A stretch of 64,000 nucleotides of DNA, taken from Microplitis mediator (lineage: Eukaryota; Arthropoda; Insecta; Hymenoptera; Braconidae). The position numbers and the translations under genes are program-made. This document shows positions 48,132-56,627 of the stretch, in pieces. Position 1 is the stretch's first letter. Every line of letters starts with the position of its first letter. Location: contig NC_079974.1 of the NCBI RefSeq assembly GCF_029852145.1, positions 9,036,348 to 9,100,347 on the forward strand, read 5' to 3'. Under the pieces are notes generated by a model. It saw only the letters and a list, made by a program, of their open reading frames with translations, did no database searches and was not told the origin of the DNA.

Positions 48132-50868
48132 TTACATTAATTTTCTTTTTTTAATTATTATTTCATCATCATCATCATCATCATCATTTTTTTTATAGCC
48201 CCATGGTAGGGTGTCATGGCTGCCGTCAATTAGCTGGCGCTTATCATCAGCCCAGCTCAATGCAATTTTATTTTGTGCAATTGTCCTAACATCATGTTTG
48301 TTTGATTTTATTAAATATTGTTTTTTTGTTAATGTGACATGATTTTCAAGACATTGCTTGAAATCATCAAACGTGATCGTTCTCAAAGTAGGACCCTTAA
48401 CTCCCTTTGCTCGCTTTTTGGCCTTTTTATTCTTATATGTTTCAAATGCATATAATTTAGCTCTGAGTCCAGTGAATTCAGTCATGATTTCACCATTATT
48501 CTCATCCTTCATTAGACCCAGGACTTTCTTATTGGCTTGTGGCATATCGTAAACATTATCAGCGGGGTAGTCAGAGGTGTCGAACTTTGAGATATCACGT
48601 ATGATGATCTCATAGATATCTGGCACAGTAAAATGATAGATGAGACTGCCGGTGTCAGTATACATCAATTTAGACTCATCATTTTTAAAGTTCTTTCTTA
48701 CATAATTATGATGAAAGTCATAAATAAATGTTTTAGACAGATCTAAAATACAAAAGCCCACATAGATAGGTTTATTGAAACAGACTTTTACTTTCTTCAT
48801 CTCAATAATTACCATATCTTTATCAAACATGGTAAGACTATGGAAATTTGGTTTACATATCAATTCTTTGACACCAAATCTACTCTCCCATTCGGTTTTT
48901 AATTGTACATCTTTATGCTTTCTTACATTTTCCATAGTCTTACCAAATACAGCGTTATTCATCAGTTTATAAAAATTTTTTTCAAATTCGTTTTTTGCTA
49001 ATTTTCTACCGTCAGTGTTTTTATCAATATATGATTTGAGCCATGGCGATTGTTTGAACTGCAGTACTCTGTGGACTTTTGTTAATTCCAATCCTAATTC
49101 TAGACATTGTTTTAAATTTTTGTAATGTATAATATAATTTTCTTTATCGTACAAAGTTGTCGATAATTTTGAGTGTTTAGATCCTGGCGGAACAAAGTGC
49201 TCAGGGCACAAGGGCAAGTCCTTGTGAAGTTCATGTAAATCTTCTGGATACTCTAAGTCTACTTCTAAAATGTGTCCCACACGATCATCATTATCATTTA
49301 CAAATTTATTTACATCATCATCTACATTTTCCACCCATTGAAATGAACCTGTTGGCAGTGCCATACTCATAGCTGCACCGTATAAATTATTTACATCATA
49401 GTACATCAAGTAAGATTCAGCTTTGCTTGGATCAAAGTCCTTACCCATGTACCGATTATTAGCAGCAGCATATCGGTTTGTACACTGAGATACCCCACCC
49501 CTGATTTCTTTTTCAATAAAAAAGTACCATTTTAGGATCAGTTAAAAGCTGAAGTTCCACATCAGTATATTTTAGCATTGCATCATTAGACAGACCGGGA
49601 GCAGTATATTAATGTAACGGATCCAAACTGTAAGTTTCAAAGCAGCTTCGTCTAAAATTTTCAAAGACATCCGCTGGAAGAAGTACATCAGTTTTAAGAT
49701 ATAAATCCGAGTACTCTCCTAGTGTGTTGATGTTAAATTTGTTCCAGACTAGCTGAGCAAAAAAATAATCTTCATCAGAGACACTTTCATTCATTAATTT
49801 TGAAAAAAATGATACTTGATCAGGCAATTGCTTGTCATTCAGCTTATCAATACTGGATATATATTCATATGGAAATATACCTTTACGCGTAACTAATTTA
49901 AATTCATCTAGGTCGGGATAGTGAAGTTTCGTTATAAGCTTTTCATTATCACCAAGATTTGAAGCTAATTTTTCAAGGCTAGATGCCATAAATCTGAATG
50001 AGTCTATGAAACGTAATGTCACTGAAGTATTTTTAATCGATTTTGTAAAAGATATATATTTTTCTTTATTAATTGGTAGCAGAGTTATATCACCTTTAAT
50101 TAATGTAGCTGAACTTTTAATTAAAAAATGTCAATCATAACCGGATAAATTGTGAAAGACTATGGGAATAACATGAGACTTAGGATAATTGACATTACAA
50201 GATATATGAGTTGGACCGCGATAATTACCAGTGAAATGACAGTAATCATAACACTTGTCGGTATTTGTAGTGATCGTTTTTTCACAAATATGACAAACAG
50301 TTGCCTGATCATGTGTCTCTTGATGTTGTTTGGTGAGTGGTTTCATTGGTATAGGATTTTTTAAATATCCTTCGTATTCAATAGCTAATTTTTTTAACTT
50401 TAAAATAAACCACCCAATACAAAATTTTTAACGATTTAATTCGAATTTAGATAATTTATTATCATAACTGCAATGCTGATAGAATGCTACACTGTGTGGA
50501 ACATGCTTCTGAGTTTCATCATCTCCTGGGGTTTTTTCTAGTGTACATTCCAAGTCTACATACACAACAAAAGGTACAGTGTCTTTGTTTTAATAGTTTT
50601 TGAATTTTTAAATTTGATCTTTTTCTTTTGGGAATGTCATATGGACTTTATTTATTTTAAAACAGTCAGCTTTGTGATTTTTATATGAATAAACATATTT
50701 AAAATAATTCAAGTATCGATCACAAAAAAATAATTTGCTGTTTAACTTGGAAACTTGAGATTTAACTAGACGTGAAAGATCTTTGATCAAAGCAAAGTGA
50801 AATTTGGGTTGAAAATTTTTGATATCAAAATCAGATGTATTTAATTTAACATTTTGCTGTACCATTAA
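48132..50868 (-). pseudogene. Protein-primed DNA polymerase B of Polinton, broken
   Basis: Pieces in order on the minus strand: an N-terminal part (50865-50608); a zinc-ribbon-like CHICEK...CYDYCHF followed by the exonuclease block HNLSGYD (50346-50131); an intermediate part (50022-49609); and the palm (49448-48132). The palm has motif A (DVNNLYGAAMS), motif B (NFYKLMNNAVFGKTMEN) and motif C as MYTDTGSLIY, where the family has YxDTDS; GGC near 48644 replaces the second catalytic Asp. Stops and frameshifts separate the pieces (for example near 50606, 50130 and 49500). It would copy the element with a protein primer. It is now inactive on both counts. Confidence 0.8.
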
Positions 50869-51318
50869 GAGATGAATAACTTTTTTATCAGATTTTATGT
50901 TAAAGAAATTTTGAGCAGAGATTCGTACTTCATTGAGGGAACTCGTACTTCTTTTTGATGAAGTATGCTCTCGCGCGGTGCGTTTATAGGTGGGGCGCGA
51001 CTCATTAACTGCGCAGTAAAAAATTTTATAGTTCTCAAAAGTACCAACCTAATGAAATAAAATCCCCAGAAACTTGCAAAAATTCCCTAGAAAATAACAA
51101 AGTACCAACCTTTTAAAACAAAATCCTCTAGAATCTTGACAAAAAGTTCCCTAGATTTTATCAACATAACCTAAGATCTAGATGGCGTGACGGAGAGTTT
51201 GACGTCATCTACTACGCAGTTAAAAATTTCACTGATGAGTCATGATGTAAAAATAGAATCGAGTGAGTCACCATCTAAAAATAAATATTCTACGACGCAG
51301 TTAGAAAAGAACAAAGGA
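50869..51318. repeat. Noncoding right end with CTGCGCAGT and ACCAACCT repeats
   Basis: Short repeats of (C/G)(T/A)(G/C)CGCAGTTA.AAA occur near 51010, 51213 and 51296, and two tandem copies of AAAGTACCAACCT..AAAATCC (51036-51160). Similar words form the inverted repeat that follows and recur just outside it at 51398. No gene is present. Confidence 0.55.
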
Positions 51319-51396
51319 AAAAACAAGTTCAAAGCTGTTAGATGACGTCATCATCTAGAACATTCTACTGCGCAGTTAAAAAATAAATATTTTACT
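51319..51396 (-). repeat. Polinton right terminal inverted repeat
   Basis: Reverse complement of 39670-39747. It ends AAATATTTTACT and has two overlapping CGCAGTTA words. Confidence 0.75.
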
Positions 51397-51546
51397 TCGC
51401 AGTTAGAAATAGAACAAAGAAATTTTTTTAAGCCCATCAAATTAATCAAAAAAATAGTGTGGTGGGGGGATAATAAAAAATAGTTGAGCTGAATTTTTTA
51501 ATACTTTAGTTGTTTGTTGAGTGTCATTGTGATACAAGCTATAAAA

Positions 51547-52068
51547 ATGGAAATGATACTGGATGTGCAGGGATTCAGAGGTCCTGATAATCAGTTTATC
51601 GCGAAAGAACTTGCTACAATCACAATTCAATATGTAATTGATGATATTGAAGAGTTATCATGCACATTATTCAAGCCACCTTATCACTGGAAATCATTAT
51701 CATATCAATATCAACGTCTAAATACTTGGGTAACACATTATTATCATGGAATTAACTGGAATGCTGGAAATACATCATATTATAATCTGAATGAAGTAAT
51801 TAATCATGTAACACGTAATTATAAATATATTTACGTCAAGGGTTATGAAAAAAAGTTGTGGATAAGAGATTTAATTGATCATGAGAAAATTGTGATTGAC
51901 TTAGATGACTTCAAATGTCCTGCGCTAAAAAATTTAAAATTATCCAACAATGATTTTTGTAAATATCATTGCCAATTAAATTATAATAATAATAATTATT
52001 ATTTATGTGCACTTGAGAATGTAAAAATGTTGAAAGATTGGTTTGTTGACACTCAACAAAAACTTTAA
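51547..52068 (+). CDS. Paralogue of the 40549 Polinton-associated gene
   Basis: 173 residues, intact. It starts MEMILDVQGFRGPDNQF and ends CALENVKMLKDWF...QQKL, shorter than the family because sequence after the KDWF block is missing. It keeps KELATITI, the W..G...Y segment, YIYVKGYEKKLWIRDLID and FCKYHC. It lies just outside the right inverted repeat of the Polinton. It may be a remnant of another Polinton or part of this one if the border is farther right. Function is unknown. Confidence 0.5.
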   Translation: MEMILDVQGFRGPDNQFIAKELATITIQYVIDDIEELSCTLFKPPYHWKSLSYQYQRLNTWVTHYYHGINWNAGNTSYYNLNEVINHVTRNYKYIYVKGYEKKLWIRDLIDHEKIVIDLDDFKCPALKNLKLSNNDFCKYHCQLNYNNNNYYLCALENVKMLKDWFVDTQQKL

Positions 52069-53366
52069 TTTGAAATAATAATATTTGAATTTTTTATTTT
52101 TTAACCTTCAATAAAATTAATAGATTAAGTTAATCACAATTTATAAAAAAAATTAATTAATATAAATATATATTTTAAGTTTAAAGAAAAAAATATTTGT
52201 CAGGTATGTATAATATTTGAATTTAAAATTTTTACCGCCAAGAGTATAATTCTTTATTAATATTTTTTTAAATATGTTGATCAATTTTTTATATATTCTA
52301 AGTTTAAAACGAATTGCTTAATTGATTTTATGAAACAAACATTTGTCAGGTATGTATAATTATTAAATTTTTACTTTCATAAGTTTAATTTATTCAAATT
52401 CGAAATTTTTACCACCATTATCGATCACAAGTATCGATGCGTGATATCAGTCTATCTCAGTAAGGTCGCCTCGGTAGATATAACCTTTCCCGCCCGTAAA
52501 TAACAATCAATTTTTATTCTATATATGATTGATAAAATTCTGTAAATTAATGCTCAATATCGCATCAAGACATGTATTTAATTGCATTTTTGGTATAAAG
52601 TGCATCAAAAAATAGTTACTATCATTTTTGACGTCATAACTTGCCGGTGACAGCAAAACTGCGTCATAGTGTAATGGACCAATCAGGTCTCGAGTTTTTA
52701 GGCCTCATGCATTATCATTGGTTGTTTAAAACTAAACAAAAAAATTTTTTTACTCTCGGAGATGCAAATCTCTCAACTAAAATATCAAAAGTGTCTTAAC
52801 GTGTTGGGTGTCGACCACGGATTTTTGAGAAAAATCGTAAGTACTGTTTTTAATTAATAATTATTATTTATAATCATTTATTATTATTTATTATATAATT
52901 GATTCAAATATATAAAATGATAAAAATATATTGAATAAATAGAAATAATAAAATAATAATAAATGATATATATATATATATATATTAAGGTGATCCAAAA
53001 AATAACAAATTTTTTTTTTTTCTTCCAAACAGGTTCAAAAGTTTCATTTCGATAAAAAAAGACGCCTGTAAAAATTAGAGCTCTTAATATTAACATTAAG
53101 AGGTTCCTCATCGCACTTTTCTATTTTCCATAAGAATAACATGGGAAAAATTTTTTTTACGTCTTCTGATTTTTATAAGTAGCTAACGATGCGTCATAGG
53201 AATAAATGGCAGGCATATTTTTGTAGGGAATTGAATGCTCTACAAAAAAAGATTCTTATCATTTTTTGAGGAATCTATTTGTTCAAAAGTTATTTGAGGT
53301 TGAAGTCGAATTCATATTAAATTTTGAGATTTTCTACTTGTCCGGCGAAACTATCAGACTTATTAC
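52069..53366. other. Noncoding stretch between Polinton and LTR element
   Basis: No gene is seen. Two diverged copies of ATTTGTCAGGTATGTATAAT (about 52195 and 52340) and a (TA)n tract (52967-52985) are present. Confidence 0.45.
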
Positions 53367-53595
53367 TGTTATGTCCAAATAATTTTTTTTATGTTAATAA
53401 TTATTTAAAATAATTATTCCTGAGCTCCTCTTTGAAAAGCGCGCGAAAACGCAGCGTCAGCTTTTTCACCTTTTTATGCGGCAAAGAATAGTGGGAAGAC
53501 ACCTGCAATAAGTTTAACGAATAAATAATAAACTGTCGTCACTTTCCACCAATGACAATGATTATAAATTCCCCATCAAATTACCAATCAAAGTT

Positions 53596-53604
53596 TATAA
53601 AAAG
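53596..53604 (+). promoter_or_regulatory. LTR TATA box
   Basis: TATAAAAAG in U3, followed at 53605-53624 by a 7-bp hairpin (CCTGAGC-N6/7-GCTCAGG). Position and sequence fit the retroelement promoter. The start site itself is inferred. Confidence 0.55.
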
Positions 53605-53683
53605 CCTGAGCACCCATAGCTCAGGGCTAGTCGGTTCTTAAAACTTACGGTCCGCGAAGATTCGAACGTCGAAATTTCGTGCA

Positions 53684-54010
53684 CTCTTATTGCAGGATTC
53701 CGCCCTAGGCGTTGAAAAGTCAATAAGAGGATTTTTAATATTTTCAATATAAACCTTATTGCAGGAATCCGTTTCGGCGTTGAATAATCAATAAGGCATT
53801 TCTTAATTTATCTAGACTAATTCTTATTGCAGGAATCCGCTACGGCGTCGAAATAATCAATAAGAAATAGTCAAAGATCGTGAATTTATCACTAACCTTA
53901 CTGCAGGAATCCGCCCTAGGCGTAGAATAATCAGTAAGGCATTTAAAACTAAAATCTTTTGAGTCAATTATTGCAGGAATCCGTTTCGGCGTCGAATAAT
54001 CAGTAATTGA
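53684..54010 (+). repeat. Five tandem two-stem hairpin modules in the LTR
   Basis: Modules at 53684-53729, 53754-53796, 53821-53866, 53896-53939 and 53964-54010 share the core TTATTGCAGGAATCCG...CGGCGT.GAATAATCAATAA. Each is closed by an outer stem of 8-10 bp whose sequence differs between modules but pairs within each: CTCTTATTG/CAATAAGAG, CCTTATTG/CAATAAGG, TTCTTATTG/CAATAAGAA, CCTTACTG/CAGTAAGG, TCAATTATTG/CAGTAATTGA. Each has a small inner stem, either CCG-N3-CGG or CGCC-N3-GGCG. They would lie in R, at both ends of the RNA. Confidence 0.75.
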
Positions 54011-54355
54011 ATTCAAATTATTATTAAAAATCCTCAAATATTGATCTAAAATTCGATCTGACGCAACTGTAGTAATCGTTCGTCTAATACAATATTTGCC
54101 GGATTTTAAAAACCATCCGGTACGATCGAACCAGTGACGCAAATCACGTGAATTTGCGATTCCATCTCGTGCCGAGTTAATTTGCGCATAAAACCACTTT
54201 TCGGGTGTGTAAAAGGACGCATTAAATATATATTAAAATCTTAATAAAATAATTGTCAAGGATAAATAATCCTATAATATAAGTAAACTTAAAATTGTGA
54301 AAATTAGAGTGAATAAGTGACGTTTAGTTGAAAACGTTGTAATTTGAACCATCAA

Positions 54356-54362
54356 AATAAAG
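54356..54362 (+). terminator. Possible LTR poly(A) signal
   Basis: AATAAAG lies about 730 bases downstream of the TATA box, in a position to end R. It is followed by a T/G-containing stretch (AAAGTTCATCACTCC). It is assigned by motif only. Confidence 0.35.
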
Positions 54363-54794
54363 ACAAAGTTCATCACTCCAACCTTGCGGTTTTCATTCGA
54401 GAGTAGTACATAAGGTCTTATCCTATAACCCAGCCGCGCCCACTCAACCCAAATCCTAGGAGGAAGGTCAAGCGAGCTGCAACGTTCTGGAGGGGTAAAA
54501 TCTGCCGTACTAGAAGAAGTTACATCGAAAGGTAGGTGAAAGAACTATTTTTCTATCATCATAAAATACTTTTGGCTTAAACAAGAGCACCAGTCTCTTT
54601 GAAGACGTTTGGGTTCTTAATTTTCGAAAAGATCCACTATAAATAATAAATTATAGGAAGATAATTTCTTCCTCGTATTCTCTATTGTTGTCCGCACCCT
54701 CCAACCCGCTTGTCCAAAATTACTATCGCTACCAAAGGGAGAAATCCCGGATAAATAATAAAAAATTAAGCGGCGGACATAACATAAAGAACAC

Positions 54795-54812
54795 TGGTGG
54801 CAGCGGTGGGAT
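54795..54812 (+). promoter_or_regulatory. Primer-binding site, tRNA-Leu
   Basis: TGGTGGCAGCGGTGGGAT, ten bases after the LTR end, is the complement of a tRNA-Leu type 3' end (ATCCCACCGCTGCCACCA). It would prime minus-strand cDNA synthesis. Confidence 0.8.
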
Positions 54813-55323
54813 TTTCGAAATTAAAAATCCTTCTTTTTGAGCCACAGGTATCATTTTTCTACCAATTTTGATATTAAAGGTAGATTTGTGGTAATTTTCC
54901 TATTTTCAAAATTCTAAAAATTTCAAAATTATATTTTCGTGGCATTTTTGAAAGTGCCACACCCTGTTTTCGTGGACTTGCCACACCTTAACGGTTAGCA
55001 ATTCCACGTATTGCGAACTCAGCGTTTTCTGCCCCTCAATCGAGTTGCGAAACACCTGAGTTCACAGTCCGCGACTTCGCGATCAAACCGCAAAGTCAGC
55101 GAAAAGTCAAACATCGACTTTATTGTCACAGCTTCGAGCTGTTGAAAGTAATTCTTTCTCTTTCTGTCTGACTAAGTCAGCAATTTGCATTTCGAGTTTA
55201 ACGACTCATAAAATCGTCGCTTCACCAACACCTTAGGGTGTGGTCACCACCATTACTCGTAATAAACAACACCGGAGGCGAAGAAATCTAACGCCTCCCC
55301 CATTTCACGGCTTACAAGCAGAA
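54813..55323 (+). other. Leader between primer-binding site and gag
   Basis: No gene is seen. CCACAG|GTATCA at about 54842-54852 is a plausible splice donor for an env mRNA. GTGGCA/AGTGCCACAC..TGCCACACC repeats near 54940-54990 may form RNA structure, possibly for packaging. Confidence 0.4.
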
Positions 55324-56601
55324 ATGCCTGACAACGACAGACCCATCATCCGGCTGGATGCCACTTTGCACGATGCAAACACCCCACCAACCCAGTACGA
55401 TATGGCCAAAGATCTCTATCGAGAGCTACCTAATTTCAACGGTGAAGGCCCAACTTGCGAACAAGATTTCAGAGAATTTGACGCAATCGTACGAAGCTGG
55501 TTACCATGCATCCTCCCAGACCACCATGACATGTTCGTTGCAAAAATCGCGAAGAGAATTTCGGGTCGTGCTAAGAGCATCATTGAATACACTCCGATTC
55601 ACAGCGTTGAAGAACTTCTGGACGCTCTGGGAGAGAGGTTTCGCCACGGCGATCCTGCTCTCATCTGGCACAAACGTCTAGCTGCAGCGTCCCCGAAGGA
55701 CGGGGAAACCATCGAAGACTTTTATTTCAGGTTACGCAAGATGATCAAAGGCCTGGAAGCTGCACTCCCAGCAGAAAATCGAGACGCCATCATGTCGCAG
55801 CAAGAAAAGGTTGCATTCGACCTCCTTTATTCCGCTTTGCCTGACCTTCCAAAATGTCTTGCGCGTCTAAAAAACCCCAGAACGCTGGAAGAGCTTTACA
55901 AAGCGATTAAAGAAGAGCGAACTCGCGAATGTTTGCGGCCTGCTCGGAAACGCGATTCTAACGAATTTTCGCGTAATTCTCATAAAGACCGTCGAGACTA
56001 CGACGGAGACTATAACAGACGATACTCAAAAGACGATTATCAGAGACCTCGTCGAGATTACAACGATTACGACGATCGTAGAGAGACTAGAGGACGAACA
56101 TTCAGTTACTCTAAGAATAACCACAGACGAAGTAAATATGACACAGACGACGAAGACAGTGTAGACTCTGACGCCAGTGCAGAGTCCGCAGACTACTTAA
56201 CTTACGCTTACACCTCAAGTAAAGGGGGACGTAGCCAGACTCGTGACGATGATTCGACTCCACGAACGTACAAGAAAAGCACTTTACGTTCTCGTACAGA
56301 AGAGCAGTTTACAGCCAGACCAAAGACTGTGACGTTTGATCCTGCTGACATAGACGCTGAAAAACTGGAGCATCTGAAATTAAACGCTCCATGTTGCGAC
56401 TGTCCGTTCTGCCCTCACCGCGATTCGAATAAATCCGCCCCAAGGAAAAACAACGACGATCATTTAAACTTAATGGGCGCTCGACAGGCCGAGGCGACTG
56501 CGAGTATGCCCCGCGAGCCTCGCCGATCCATGAGTGCCCAGCAGAGGCCTCAGACTGCGAAGGAATTCAAAATCCTTCAACGCCCGAAGCCCTCGCACTA
56601 G
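55324..56601 (+). CDS. gag: Gag polyprotein
   Basis: 425 codons from ATG 55324 to TAG 56599-56601. The frame is open upstream to 55240 without an ATG. Residues about 30-190 have the helical capsid pattern of gypsy Gag (FREFDAIVRSWLP, SVEELLDALGERF, FYFRLRKMIKGL). From about 205 a long Arg/Asp/Tyr-rich tract (RDYNDYDDRRETRGR) replaces the usual nucleocapsid. There is no CCHC knuckle, only a CCDCPFCPH cluster near residue 360. It would build the particle and bind RNA through the basic tract. The -1 frameshift site lies 45 codons before the stop. Confidence 0.8.
   Translation: MPDNDRPIIRLDATLHDANTPPTQYDMAKDLYRELPNFNGEGPTCEQDFREFDAIVRSWLPCILPDHHDMFVAKIAKRISGRAKSIIEYTPIHSVEELLDALGERFRHGDPALIWHKRLAAASPKDGETIEDFYFRLRKMIKGLEAALPAENRDAIMSQQEKVAFDLLYSALPDLPKCLARLKNPRTLEELYKAIKEERTRECLRPARKRDSNEFSRNSHKDRRDYDGDYNRRYSKDDYQRPRRDYNDYDDRRETRGRTFSYSKNNHRRSKYDTDDEDSVDSDASAESADYLTYAYTSSKGGRSQTRDDDSTPRTYKKSTLRSRTEEQFTARPKTVTFDPADIDAEKLEHLKLNAPCCDCPFCPHRDSNKSAPRKNNDDHLNLMGARQAEATASMPREPRRSMSAQQRPQTAKEFKILQRPKPSH
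56463..56469 (+). promoter_or_regulatory. Gag-Pol -1 frameshift site T TTA AAC
   Basis: Gag codons read CAT TTA AAC TTA. U_UUA_AAC is a classic -1 slippery heptamer. The -1 frame is open from 56433 through pol. A downstream stem can form between 56487-56495 (GGCCGAGGC, one bulged C) and 56517-56524 (GCCTCGCC). The spacer of 17 bases is longer than usual. Confidence 0.65.
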
Positions 56602-56627
56602 TAATCGGTAAAGGTCCGAGAGTCTGG

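Larger units (their letters stand above)
39670..51396. mobile_element. Polinton/Maverick element, decayed
   Basis: 78-bp terminal inverted repeats (39670-39747 and 51319-51396) begin AGTAAAATATT and share AACTGCGCAGTAGAATG. The AG...CT ends are typical of Polintons. Inside are the family's core genes: protein-primed DNA polymerase B, integrase with chromodomain, adenain-like protease, double- and single-jelly-roll capsid proteins, plus accessory genes. The packaging ATPase was not found. Many frameshifts and stops show it is dead. A 6-bp target duplication is not evident (TAAAAC versus TCGCAG), so the right border may differ. Confidence 0.8.
53367..54784 (+). repeat. 5' LTR, 1418 bp
   Basis: Begins TGTTATGTCC and ends GGACATAACA, a perfect 10-bp inverted pair with TG...CA. 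A TATA box (TATAAAAAG, 53596-53604) would put the start of R near 53625. An AATAAAG at 54356-54362 may be the poly(A) signal. Between them lies the array of five hairpin modules. A possible splice donor, CGAAAG|GTAGGTG, lies at about 54530. Confidence 0.85.

Noticed and set aside
53684..54010. Tandem modules as a tRNA or riboswitch array
   Set aside because: No cloverleaf, pol III boxes or known riboswitch core. The two-stem pattern is unique to this LTR as far as I can see.
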